Positions 42,150 to 50,501 of a stretch of DNA of 64,000 bases are shown in pieces. Origin of the DNA: Gottfriedia endophytica (GTDB lineage Bacteria; Bacillota; Bacilli; Bacillales; Bacillaceae_G). Every line of letters begins with the position of its first letter. The stretch's first letter is position 1. The translations under genes and the position numbers were made by a program. Location of the stretch: contig NZ_JAGIYQ010000011.1 in the NCBI RefSeq assembly GCF_017814275.1, forward strand, positions 1 to 64,000, in the 5' to 3' direction. The notes under the pieces were generated by a model. It was not told where the DNA came from. It saw nothing but the letters and a program-made list of their open reading frames with translations, and searched no databases.

Positions 42150-43244
42150 CTATTTAATGACAATAGGAACTTGCAGTGTTACACATGTCCCCTTATCACT
42201 TTTACTAACTATGTCTAATTTTCCTTCAATTAACGTTAATCGTTCTTTCATACCTAACATCCCATTTCCTGGATTCATTGTTTCAAAGCCTTTACCATCA
42301 TCCTCAATTTTGATGATGAAAGATTCAGGAGTAGTTTGAAAAGTAATTTTACAATGCTTAGCAGAGCTATGTTTAACAATATTAACGATTGATTCTCTTA
42401 AACACATTCCTAAAATATTTTGCATTATGGAACCATCAGGCAGGACTTCTACTTTATTAATTTCACAAGTTATTCCCGCTGATTTAAGAATCTCTAATGC
42501 ATTTTCCAATTCTTCCTCAATCGTAACTGTCCGCATATCTGAAATCAGTTCACGAACTTGTTTTAATGCAATTCGTGAAGTTTTATGTACTTCTTGTATT
42601 TCTTGCTTCGCTTTTTCAAGATTTGTATCAAAGAAACGTTCAGCAAGTTCGCTCTTTAAAGAAATTAACGATAGGGTATGACCTAATGTATCGTGTAAAT
42701 CTCTTGCAATCCGCTGTCTTTCTTCTTGCTTTATTAATCGAGAAATCTCTTCGTTCGCTTCAGCAAGTTGTTTTTTTAACTCCCTTTGTTTTCTTGCTGC
42801 TCTCATTCCAAATGGAAATACACACAACACTAAAATAGTAGGGATTAACTGTAACAGAAGGTTATTTGGCTGATGTATATAATTCCAACCTAATAAAGCC
42901 GAAAAAAGGACTGCTGTAATTAAAACAAAATATCTTACTTGACGATCACTTTTTAACGTAGAAATGACTGCCATTGGATAAAAGCCCATGTATACGAAAA
43001 AAGGATCATAAAGAATACTCAAGGCTGTAATAATGGCCAGTTGAAGAGTGATATAAATTGGCTTTCGATTCTCTTCCCACCAACTTTGTCGATAGAAAAA
43101 AATAAGTACAAAAGTTAATAAATAACCGTACCAAGATTCACTGAATGGTAAGGAAAGGAAATTCATGAGCGGAACTAGAAAATAAAACATCCAGATCCAA
43201 CCTACATTACCAACAGACTCTGGAAAAAACTTGAATGATTTCAT
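42150..43244 (-). CDS. yvfT: Membrane sensor histidine kinase (YvfT/DesK-like)
   Basis: 364 residues from ATG 43244 behind AAGGATT. Five or six N-terminal membrane helices (about 12-150) are followed by a HisKA_3 dimerisation helix with ERQRIARDLHDTLGHTLSLI (phosphorylated His of LHDTLGH) and an ATPase domain: REsIVNIVKHSSAKHCKITF (N box), IKIEDDGKGFE (G1) and GNGMLGMKERL (G2). It senses a membrane or envelope signal and phosphorylates the regulator encoded downstream. Confidence 0.87.
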   Translation of the reverse strand: MKSFKFFPESVGNVGWIWMFYFLVPLMNFLSLPFSESWYGYLLTFVLIFFYRQSWWEENRKPIYITLQLAIITALSILYDPFFVYMGFYPMAVISTLKSDRQVRYFVLITAVLFSALLGWNYIHQPNNLLLQLIPTILVLCVFPFGMRAARKQRELKKQLAEANEEISRLIKQEERQRIARDLHDTLGHTLSLISLKSELAERFFDTNLEKAKQEIQEVHKTSRIALKQVRELISDMRTVTIEEELENALEILKSAGITCEINKVEVLPDGSIMQNILGMCLRESIVNIVKHSSAKHCKITFQTTPESFIIKIEDDGKGFETMNPGNGMLGMKERLTLIEGKLDIVSKSDKGTCVTLQVPIVIK

Positions 43245-43445
43245 TAAACACAATCCTTAATTACAATTTTTATTTTTTTATTATACTATACAATTCTGAA
43301 AAATAGAGTCATTCTATTTACATATATATAAATTACCAACGAAAATTTGAGTGTTTTCTATATCAACTAGAAACTGTCGATACAGTCTCAATTATTTTGA
43401 CAAATGTTCTTTAATAAAGTTTTAGACCTTTAGGAGGATGATAGA

Positions 43446-44126
43446 ATGTCCAATGAAATAAAGAGTTTCAATGACTATCCAATGGTAAAAATTCCAGAAG
43501 GAGAATTAGAATTAAGAGACGATAGAATAAAAAGCACATGGAAATCTGAAATAAAACCATTTCTACTTGGCCAGTATCCTGTAACGTTAGGTCTTTACAA
43601 TTCTATTACTAATAAATCTCCTATTTCTTTGGACACAGATCTAAAACCGGTTGTGAATATTTCTTGGAATGATGCAATTTCCTTTTGTAATCTCCTTTCA
43701 CAGAAAGCAGGACTAAAAGAGTGTTATTCTATAAGTAACGATGGTGAAAACATACTATGTGATTGGGAGTCAGACGGGTATCGACTTCCTTTAGAAGCAG
43801 AGTGGCAATATGCATGTAAAGCAGGGACTACTGGTTATAGATATGGAGAGCTCGATAAGATTGCCTGGTATAATGAAAATTCAGGAGGAAAAATCCATTC
43901 AGTAGGAAGAAAGGAACCAAATGCATGGGGTCTGTACGATATGATAGGAAATGTTTGGGAGTGGTGCTTTGATTTATATGATGAACAAGTGTACGGATCC
44001 TACCGAATTTTCCGAGGAGGTAGCTGGGCTGAAGAGGCTAGAGGTTGTGGGGCTTCGTGTCGTCGTCGAAGTCATCCTTCATTTAGTATAGACGACCTTG
44101 GATTCCGACTTGCTAAGTCTTTTTAA
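43446..44126 (+). CDS. Formylglycine-generating-enzyme-like (SUMF1/FGE-sulfatase) protein
   Basis: 226 residues. FGE fold landmarks are FLLGQYPVTLGLYNSI, PVVNISWNDAISFCNLLSQK, YRLPLEAEWQYACKAG, WGLYDMIGNVWEWCFDLY, RIFRGGSWAEEARGCGASCR and DLGFRLAKSF. Bacterial members can be true sulfatase activators or ligand/C-type-lectin-like domains. The two-Cys segment CGASC near the end recalls the copper-binding Cys pair of FGE but the spacing differs. No sulfatase is nearby. It is on the opposite strand between the kinase and exporter genes of a yvfRSTU-like operon, as an insertion. RBS AGGAGGATG. Confidence 0.75.
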   Translation: MSNEIKSFNDYPMVKIPEGELELRDDRIKSTWKSEIKPFLLGQYPVTLGLYNSITNKSPISLDTDLKPVVNISWNDAISFCNLLSQKAGLKECYSISNDGENILCDWESDGYRLPLEAEWQYACKAGTTGYRYGELDKIAWYNENSGGKIHSVGRKEPNAWGLYDMIGNVWEWCFDLYDEQVYGSYRIFRGGSWAEEARGCGASCRRRSHPSFSIDDLGFRLAKSF

Positions 44127-44197
44127 CTTTTACATCATGCCAATTTAGGGTTTTTACCGTTCAATTAATGGAGTGCTTAAATAAACTTTAAGATAAA

Positions 44198-44236
44198 AAA
44201 GATAGTATGGATAATCAATCCCTACTATCTTTACTT
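44198..44236. terminator. Bidirectional terminator
   Basis: AGATAGTA/TACTATCT stem (with partial pairing inside the loop), A-run before and T-rich sequence after. It serves the FGE-like gene (plus) and the ABC-2 permease gene (minus). Confidence 0.65.
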
Positions 44237-44271
44237 ATACTTTTTATATGTCTTGCTCTATTCAGACCCTA

Positions 44272-45012
44272 TTACTCTGCGTTTTGCTTTTTTAAAATGA
44301 ATGATGATAATAAGAAGAATAAAACTAAATATCCAGCAAGAATCCAGATGTTTTTCATATCAACTGACTGACCAGCTAAAATTCTCCAAGGACCTTGTGC
44401 AAAATTGTACGTAGGCATCCAATGAGCAATATCTTGCATCAGTTTTGGCATTGTTACAACTGGCATCCAAAGACCACCTAACATCGCAAGACCAAGTTGG
44501 AAAATACTAGCGATTGGCTGTGCTGTTTCAGGTTTTTTTGTTGTCCCTACTAAAGATCCTAAAGCTAAGAATACGATAGATCCAAGTAACAACCATCCTC
44601 CACAACTAACCCATTTCGTTAAGGAAAGATCTACTCCTTTTCCAAACTTTCCAACTAAAAACATCATAATAATAATGCCTAGATTAATAATAGAAGTTGC
44701 TATAATCTTTGAACCTACATATGCAATAGATGATAATGGCGTAATTTTTAGTAAACGCACCCAACCTTGGCTTCGTTCTTGAGCCATTTTTACCCCTAAT
44801 GAACTAATACTTGAATTTAATAACCCGAATGCCGTCATTGACATTAAATAATAAGCTTTCCATGCAACACCATTAATTTTCATATTTGAATCGTTAACAC
44901 TAGTAAAAATGAAATAAAATGCTACTGGGAATAGAATTGTAAAAATAAGGAAACGTTTGTTACGAATTGATCTTAATAATTCTGCTTTACACTGTGCGAT
45001 AAATGCTTGCAT
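44272..45012 (-). CDS. yvfS: ABC-2 type exporter permease (YvfS-like)
   Basis: 246 residues from ATG 45012 behind GGGAGAGG; it overlaps the ATPase gene by 26 bases. Six membrane helices in the ABC-2 pattern, with the helix-1 region KAELLRSIRNKRFLIFTILF, a reentrant/amphipathic RSQGWVRLLKITPLSSIAYV and LAMLGGLWMPVVTMPKLMQDIA near helix 5. It forms an exporter with the upstream ATPase. The substrate (drug, lipid or peptide) is unknown. Probably controlled by the YvfTU-like system encoded downstream. Confidence 0.88.
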   Translation of the reverse strand: MQAFIAQCKAELLRSIRNKRFLIFTILFPVAFYFIFTSVNDSNMKINGVAWKAYYLMSMTAFGLLNSSISSLGVKMAQERSQGWVRLLKITPLSSIAYVGSKIIATSIINLGIIIMMFLVGKFGKGVDLSLTKWVSCGGWLLLGSIVFLALGSLVGTTKKPETAQPIASIFQLGLAMLGGLWMPVVTMPKLMQDIAHWMPTYNFAQGPWRILAGQSVDMKNIWILAGYLVLFFLLSSFILKKQNAE

Positions 45013-45919
45013 AGTTTTCCTCTCCCTTCGAATCACTTGATTCTATTAAACTTTGGAACGCATCTTCTAAGCCGCTTTTATGTGTTTCGATATCTCTAAC
45101 TTCAATATTGTTTCGAATGACAGAGAATAAAATTTGGTCTGTATCTGCTCCGTATACTTTCACTCTGCGACCACTTTGTTGTACGTCCGTAACTCCAGGT
45201 AGACGAAGTAATTGGTCACTTGTTACATTTTCTCCAACTGTGAATGAAACATGTTGCATACCTGTTGAAGCTTTAATTTCATCAAGTGTTCCATCCGCTA
45301 TGATTTTACCTTGATTAATAACAACCACGCGGTCAGCAAGGTTATCGGCTTCTTCTAAATAATGCGTTGTTAAAATGATCGTTTTCCCACTTCCAGCGAA
45401 AGAACGGATTGTTTCCCAAAAAATTTGACGAGAAGTAATATCCATACCTACAGTTGGTTCATCTAAAAATAAAACATCTGGATTACCAGCTAATGCAAGT
45501 GCAAAACCTAAACGTCTTTTTTGACCACCAGATAAGTCAGATGAAAACTTATCTTGTTCAGCTTCTAAGTTCGAGATTTTAAGTAGTTCATTAGTCGATA
45601 AAGCATTACTATAATAACTTCTAAATAAATCAATCGTTTCTCTTACTTTTAAACCGTCAATCACACTAACTTCCTGTAACATAGCGCCAATTTTATTTCG
45701 AACAGATTTTTCTTTTGGTGATTTACCAAGTAGTTTAATTTGGCCTGATGTTGGTTCTGTTAAACCTAAAATCATATTAATTGTTGTACTCTTACCTGCT
45801 CCATTTGGCCCTAAGAGAGCAACAATGCTACCTTCATTAATTGTTAAAGATAAGTTATCAACTGCTTTTTTATTTTGATATTGTTTTGATACATTTTTAA
45901 TTTCAATTGCGTTTTTCAT
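44987..45919 (-). CDS. yvfR: ABC exporter ATP-binding protein (YvfR-like)
   Basis: 310 residues. Walker A is GPNGAGKSTTINM, Q-loop AMLQEVSVIDGLKVRE, signature LSGGQKRRLGFALALAG, Walker B VLFLDEPTVGMDITSR and H-loop LTTHYLEEADNL. The C-terminal ~80 residues form the DUF4162-like regulatory tail common in drug-export ATPases (VTDVQQSGRRVKVYGADTDQ). It is the first gene of the exporter operon, with direct repeats upstream that may bind the response regulator. Confidence 0.9.
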   Translation of the reverse strand: MKNAIEIKNVSKQYQNKKAVDNLSLTINEGSIVALLGPNGAGKSTTINMILGLTEPTSGQIKLLGKSPKEKSVRNKIGAMLQEVSVIDGLKVRETIDLFRSYYSNALSTNELLKISNLEAEQDKFSSDLSGGQKRRLGFALALAGNPDVLFLDEPTVGMDITSRQIFWETIRSFAGSGKTIILTTHYLEEADNLADRVVVINQGKIIADGTLDEIKASTGMQHVSFTVGENVTSDQLLRLPGVTDVQQSGRRVKVYGADTDQILFSVIRNNIEVRDIETHKSGLEDAFQSLIESSDSKGEENYASIYRTV

Positions 45920-46011
45920 CTTTCACACTCCGTTTCTGTGTAACTCATTTCTTGATACTATCTTATGATTTTTCCATTTCATTCCATAGTGATTTGTATC
46001 ACCACTTTCAC

Positions 46012-46048
46012 ATGATAAATATCATATTTTTTAGATGATAAATATGAT
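46012..46048. promoter_or_regulatory. Direct repeats upstream of the yvfR-like gene
   Basis: ATGATAAATATCAT (46012-46025) and ATGATAAATATGAT (46035-46048) are 14-bp repeats differing at one base, 23 bases apart; the first is itself an inverted repeat with a 2-bp centre. They lie about 95-130 bases upstream of the exporter gene, a plausible target of the NarL-type regulator. Confidence 0.45.
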
Positions 46049-46055
46049 GAAATTA

Positions 46056-46097
46056 AAAATCCCAAATTCTTTATAGTTTAAAGAACTTGGGATTTTC
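46056..46097 (-). terminator. Terminator of the pentapeptide-repeat gene
   Basis: AAATCCCAA...TTCTTTA pairs with TTAAAGAA...TTGGGATTT around TAGT; T/A runs flank it on both sides. It lies 38 bases past the stop of the pentapeptide-repeat gene. Confidence 0.8.
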
Positions 46098-46134
46098 TAG
46101 TATATTACATATAACATTTTAATGTATTTATTTA

Positions 46135-46995
46135 CTAGATTGACCAGTGCCCTGGTCGAATTAGTATTGGTGGTAATTTTGTAGCAGCATCACCTTTTGC
46201 AGCATTAATCTGGACTTGAGTAAGAAAGATACTTCCTGTAAGGTCTGCTCCTCTAATGTCTGCATCACGGAAATCTGCTCCAATTAGATCCGCCACTCTC
46301 ATATCTGCATTTCTAAGATCAGCGGCAATCATATATGCTCCTCTTAAATTAGCTCCACTAAGATCGGCGCCTTTAAGTTTAGCACCAATCAGATCGGCGC
46401 CTCGGCTATATTTTTTCTGATTCCCTCGAGACTTCTTATCTTGGCGACGGAAGTCAGATCGCACGAGTTCACTAGTTTTTAGGAGAAGTTCATTGATATT
46501 TGATCTGTATGCAATTAGATCAATTTCTAAAATAGATTCAGGACTGAGATAAGTTAGTCTTTCTGTTTCTTCAAGAGCTAATTTGATCTCCTTATGAATC
46601 GAATTTGCCGCTTTTAATGACAGTGCTTCATTTAAATACCAAAGCATTTCATGAAGTTGTCGCATAATCGAGAATGCATCGTACATTTGTTTAGCGGATT
46701 CAGGAGCTTCTCTCCAGTCTTTTCCATTGAAGGTAACTTGAGATATCTTTTGACCTGCACCAAAGCAATCAAAGACAGTACAGCCTTGAAATCCTTTCTG
46801 TCTAAGGTTTTTATGTATGCTGCAGCGGAAGTCCTCTTGAAGGTTGGGGCACGGCTTGCCTCCTTCTTTATCGATTGCAAAATCTGCTGACGCAGCAAAT
46901 GGTAATGCAACACAGCACAAAGCGAAGCAGTTCTCACAATCAGCTTGTAAACTGTGGTGTTTTTTATCTATAGTAATTCCTTGATTCTGAGACAA
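46135..46995 (-). CDS. Cys-rich/pentapeptide-repeat protein
   Basis: 286 residues, TTG start 46995 behind AAAGGAG. N-terminal ~80 residues: a cysteine cluster (DCENCFALCC, KPCPNLQ, FRCSIH, GCTVFDCFG), probably a zinc- or iron-sulfur-binding module. A helical middle (about 95-190) follows. The C-terminal ~60 residues are pentapeptide repeats of A(D/N)LxG form (GADLIGAKLKGADLSGANLR, AADLRNADMRVADLIGADFR), a right-handed quadrilateral beta-helix of about two to three coils. Such proteins may mimic DNA or mediate interactions; Qnr-like function is not implied. Same-strand neighbours are unrelated. Confidence 0.8.
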   Translation of the reverse strand: MSQNQGITIDKKHHSLQADCENCFALCCVALPFAASADFAIDKEGGKPCPNLQEDFRCSIHKNLRQKGFQGCTVFDCFGAGQKISQVTFNGKDWREAPESAKQMYDAFSIMRQLHEMLWYLNEALSLKAANSIHKEIKLALEETERLTYLSPESILEIDLIAYRSNINELLLKTSELVRSDFRRQDKKSRGNQKKYSRGADLIGAKLKGADLSGANLRGAYMIAADLRNADMRVADLIGADFRDADIRGADLTGSIFLTQVQINAAKGDAATKLPPILIRPGHWSI

Positions 46996-47166
46996 TTTAT
47001 GGATCTCCTTTCATTTCGGTGAAATTTACTACTAACTTAAGTAAGTTTATAAGTTTAATAATAATTTTTATGAAAAAATGATTTTTCTCATTTTTTAAAA
47101 TAGCATTGTATGATTTTTTCGTCAATTATTGGTAATTGGTAAATATTTTAATATCGGAAATACTTT

Positions 47167-48051
47167 CTAAGCCTGTGATGTGACTGGATGTTTACTAAAT
47201 GTTGGTAAAGTCATATCACTAGTATACCTTACAAAAAAGACCGTATCATCATGAAACTCTACTATTTCATAGTTTAATCCCTTGTAATCTGGCATGTAAT
47301 GAAAAACTATTTTTTGAGTCTGTTCATTTGCAATAGCTTGTAAGACATTTACAATATCAAACTTTTCTTTGCTTACTATGTCAAAAATATGTAAAACATC
47401 TTCTTTTATTTGATAAATGACAATCACATTTTCATCTTTTATGTAATAAAGGTCATTAGTAAAAACATTTAAGCAATAGAACATAAATAGTTCCCTAGTA
47501 TTTTTTGATCCAAATTTCATCGAAACTGGTAGTCTTTCAGAGACAAATTGATAGATAAAATGTAAGTCATCTATGTTCTGAGAGTCAAATTTATGAATAC
47601 TAGCATTATTACGAAGGCTTAAATTAAACTTCATCGAATATTGATATTCTGTAACTGGTTTGAAGTCGAATTTCGGATAAAAATCTAAAACACTATGGTT
47701 TGCAAACAAATACATAAGATCATGTTTATTCTCATAATCTGATAAAACTCTGTTCATTATTTCCCTTGAAAGTCCTTTATTCCGATAATCCGGATGGGTC
47801 ATTACCGTTCCGATTTGAATTGCTCTTTTTTCTTGACCATCAATAACTAAATCAATTTCATTGACAGAAACATTTGCCACAATTTTATCCCCATCTAATA
47901 ATGAATAAGGATTATATTTATCCGTCCAATAACCAGCTTTATACCAATTTTCAAAATTGATACCTCCAAAAATGTACCCAGCTAGTTCATTAAAACTGTT
48001 TCGAACTAATGTATTATCTCTGTAATCCTTCATAAATTTCAAATCTTTCAT
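47167..48051 (-). CDS. GNAT family N-acetyltransferase
   Basis: 294 residues from ATG 48051 behind GGAAGGAATGG. The N-terminal GNAT domain includes ANVSVNEIDLVIDGQEKRAI QIGTVMTHPDYRNKGLSREI MNRVL, whose RNKGLSR is the acetyl-CoA loop. The C-terminal half (about 150-285) looks like a second, degenerate GNAT or sterol-carrier-like domain as in Eis-type proteins. Substrate unknown. Monocistronic. Confidence 0.82.
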   Translation of the reverse strand: MKDLKFMKDYRDNTLVRNSFNELAGYIFGGINFENWYKAGYWTDKYNPYSLLDGDKIVANVSVNEIDLVIDGQEKRAIQIGTVMTHPDYRNKGLSREIMNRVLSDYENKHDLMYLFANHSVLDFYPKFDFKPVTEYQYSMKFNLSLRNNASIHKFDSQNIDDLHFIYQFVSERLPVSMKFGSKNTRELFMFYCLNVFTNDLYYIKDENVIVIYQIKEDVLHIFDIVSKEKFDIVNVLQAIANEQTQKIVFHYMPDYKGLNYEIVEFHDDTVFFVRYTSDMTLPTFSKHPVTSQA

Positions 48052-48365
48052 TTAGAACCATTCCTTCCATTAAACCTATATCATTTATTTAATAGAACTA
48101 AATCTAAATACTTTAAAAACTTTTTCTTAAATTTTACAAGAACCGATAAAACTTTATACTTTGTTTATCAGTCTTTTTATTATTAATTTTATTTTAGTTT
48201 ATTTTTTTCATTTTTCAAATAATTTCGGTATGTGAAATTTCATAAATATAAATGAATTTTTCAATCGGAAATACTAAAAACAAAAACTATTATATTTATA
48301 TAAAGCCTACTGTAAATTTTTATTTTCGTTTCAATTATGTAAATTTAACTTATTAAAATTTCCAT
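48052..48365. other. Intergenic region, no gene seen
   Basis: Extremely A+T-rich. It must contain the promoter of the GNAT gene on the minus strand. I see no ORF, hairpin or repeat of note before the terminator at 48371. Confidence 0.35.
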
Positions 48366-48370
48366 TCCAT

Positions 48371-48407
48371 TCGAAAAAGGGATCCAAAATAAGGAACCCT
48401 TTTTCGG
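48371..48407 (-). terminator. Terminator of the His-rich small protein gene
   Basis: CGAAAAAGGG-TCC pairs with GGA-CCCTTTTTCG (small asymmetry), T-rich after it on the minus strand. 20 bases past the stop of the following gene. Confidence 0.75.
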
Positions 48408-48426
48408 TTATATTTTTTGTTTGAAA

Positions 48427-48636
48427 TTACATTTGTCCAGTTGTAGTTGTTCCCGTATGATGGTGGTGATGATGGTGGTGGTGTGTATGATGATGAGTGT
48501 GTGTATGTGTATGTTGGTGAGTTTCTTGCGGCATAGTTCCTGGTTGAGTAGGCATTTGTCTTACATCATAATTGTTGTAAGAAGGATTGGCAGTGACTTG
48601 ATAAGGATTTTGGTATACACCGTATGTTCTATCCAT
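48427..48636 (-). CDS. Small Tyr/Gln-rich protein with polyhistidine tail (possible spore-coat protein)
   Basis: 69 residues from ATG 48636 behind GAAAGGAGGG. The N-half is Tyr/Asn/Pro-rich (MDRTYGVYQNPYQVTANPSY); the C-half alternates His and Thr and then runs into nine consecutive histidines before TGTTTTGQM. Low-complexity His- and Tyr-rich small proteins are typical of Bacillus spore coats, and metal binding is likely. The specific family is not recognised. Strong start signal and its own terminator support a real gene. Confidence 0.7.
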   Translation of the reverse strand: MDRTYGVYQNPYQVTANPSYNNYDVRQMPTQPGTMPQETHQHTHTHTHHHTHHHHHHHHHTGTTTTGQM

Positions 48637-48883
48637 GCGATTGTCCCTCCTTTCTCATGTACTCTAAGGCATAATATGATTTCTAGAAAATATAGTGCTT
48701 AGTCAATCAGTTATTCTCGCCAGTTAGAGACCCAAAAATACGTCATAAATACAAAGAATAAATCCTCTTTTTTATATTCTTTCCATATAAAACATGTCTA
48801 TTTCCATTCCGATATTTATGAATGTAATTTATTTGACTTTGGAAATACTACATTTCATAGCAAATTGAGAAAGAAGGTATTTT

Positions 48884-49786
48884 ATGAAAATAAAATGGAT
48901 TTTGTCTTTTACTATATTAAGCATTTTTATTTTAACTTCATGTTCATATCAGTCACAAGAAAAACAACAATCTACTGATCATTCTAAAATAGTCCCACAG
49001 CAAATAAAGTTTACTAAAACTCCTCTACCTAAAAAGGTTGATCGCATTGTAATCGTTATAGAAGAAAATCACTCTCTTCAAAGTATTGCTGGAAATCGTA
49101 AAGCACCTTATATGAACTATTTAATGAACAACGGAGCAAATTTAACAAACTATAGAGCGATCGAACATCCAAGTCAGCCTAATTATTTAGATATTTTTTC
49201 TGGTTCCAATCAAGGAGTGACATCTGATAGAATGCCAAATAGAAAATTCAGTACTTCTAATTTGGCTAGTGAATTAGTTGACAAAAAATACACATTTGTA
49301 GGTTATTCTGAGAATTTACCTTCGATTGGTTTTAAAGGAGAAACAGATTCACAGAAATTATATGCCCGAAAACATAACCCTTGGGTAAATTTTACAAACG
49401 TACCAAAAAATGATAATCAACCATTCAGCAATTTTCCAAAAGACTATAGTAAGCTTCCAACTGTTTCTTTTGTCATTCCAAATTTAAATAATGACATGCA
49501 TGATGGCACGATTAAACAGGCTGATATGTGGCTAAAAAAGAATATTGATCCATATGTAGAGTGGGCAAAAAAGAACAATAGCTTATTAATTGTTACATTT
49601 GATGAAGATGACGGCTCTCAATCCAATATCGTTCCAACCTTCTTTGTTGGGCCGATGATAAAAAAAGGGACATATGATACTCCTGTTAATCATTTTAGTT
49701 TACTTCGTACAATAGAGGATCTATATGGTCTTGCACATGCAGGTAAAAGTAAAACGACTTCACCAATCTCTAATATTTGGAAATGA
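48884..49786 (+). CDS. Phosphoesterase-family lipoprotein (acid phosphatase/phospholipase C-like)
   Basis: 300 residues: a lipoprotein signal (ILSIFILTSCS, Cys ~20) and the phosphoesterase fold of PF04185. Metal-site motifs are VIEENHSLQSI (EENHS), then YRAIEHPSQPNYLDIFSGSN, SFVIPNLNNDMHDG and SLLIVTFDEDDG, with VNHFSLLRTIEDLYG completing the C-terminal metal ligands. It should hydrolyse phosphate esters at the cell surface, for example for phosphate scavenging; the exact substrate is open. ATG 48884 with GAAAGAAGG upstream. Monocistronic with a terminator. Confidence 0.87.
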   Translation: MKIKWILSFTILSIFILTSCSYQSQEKQQSTDHSKIVPQQIKFTKTPLPKKVDRIVIVIEENHSLQSIAGNRKAPYMNYLMNNGANLTNYRAIEHPSQPNYLDIFSGSNQGVTSDRMPNRKFSTSNLASELVDKKYTFVGYSENLPSIGFKGETDSQKLYARKHNPWVNFTNVPKNDNQPFSNFPKDYSKLPTVSFVIPNLNNDMHDGTIKQADMWLKKNIDPYVEWAKKNNSLLIVTFDEDDGSQSNIVPTFFVGPMIKKGTYDTPVNHFSLLRTIEDLYGLAHAGKSKTTSPISNIWK

Positions 49787-49805
49787 TAAACATATAACTA
49801 CATTT

Positions 49806-49853
49806 AAAATAAATCAAACCGCTCCAATGGGCGTTTTGATTTATTTTTTATTA
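49806..49853 (+). terminator. Terminator of the phosphoesterase gene
   Basis: AAATAAATCAAACCGC pairs with GCGTTTTGATTTATTT (one asymmetry) around TCCAATGG, followed by TTTATT. It can act both ways. Confidence 0.75.
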
Positions 49854-49897
49854 TACCAACGACTCAAGCTCTATTATCTATAGCTAATTTTTCATTC

Positions 49898-50419
49898 CTA
49901 TTTTTCAAATTTTTTCCCTAAGAAAAGTCCTAATTGATTAAAAATAACAAGAATAATTATACCAATCGGCACACTCAACCAAATCATACGCCAATCAATC
50001 ATTTGATGAGTTAGACCAAAATGATAAAAATAAAGAGAAAATGGAATTAGTAGTATAATTGCTGTAAAAACACCAGGTGTGTATCTTTTTAACATGATGC
50101 TCTGTCCAATATGTGTAAAACAATGCAGAAACAATATAGAAACAATTGATAATACACCAATCACTGCCCATTCATGCTGTTTATCAAAAATTGCGATAAA
50201 AGTACAAACCATTATGACTACGTATTCTACTAGAACTGCTAAAGCAAATCCTGCGGTGTTTTTAGGAAATAATTTTTGAAAATATCTATGAAATTTTAGT
50301 GGTAGTTTAGTTAGTAAATCTTTTTCGTTTTTTTGTATCCATTTTTCCATTACGATAATCTCTTCAAAGTCGTGTATGATAAAGACACATGAAACTAACC
50401 AAATAAGAGAGGTAAACAA
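49898..50419 (-). CDS. HXXEE domain membrane protein
   Basis: 173 residues. TTG 50419 follows AAGGAGG by seven bases. The first helix contains FIIHDFEEI, the HxxEE signature of the family, and four to five further membrane helices follow (about 58-78, 85-102, 116-135, 145-165) with a conserved LHCFTHIGQSI. Function unknown; the H/E/E/H residues suggest a metal site in the membrane. Monocistronic. Confidence 0.82.
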   Translation of the reverse strand: MFTSLIWLVSCVFIIHDFEEIIVMEKWIQKNEKDLLTKLPLKFHRYFQKLFPKNTAGFALAVLVEYVVIMVCTFIAIFDKQHEWAVIGVLSIVSILFLHCFTHIGQSIMLKRYTPGVFTAIILLIPFSLYFYHFGLTHQMIDWRMIWLSVPIGIIILVIFNQLGLFLGKKFEK

Positions 50420-50501
50420 GTAGATTCCTCCTTATGATTTAGAAAACAAATTTTACAAAGTTACTATTCTACTCGTCTTTATCTATTAGATTCAAATCTT
50501 T

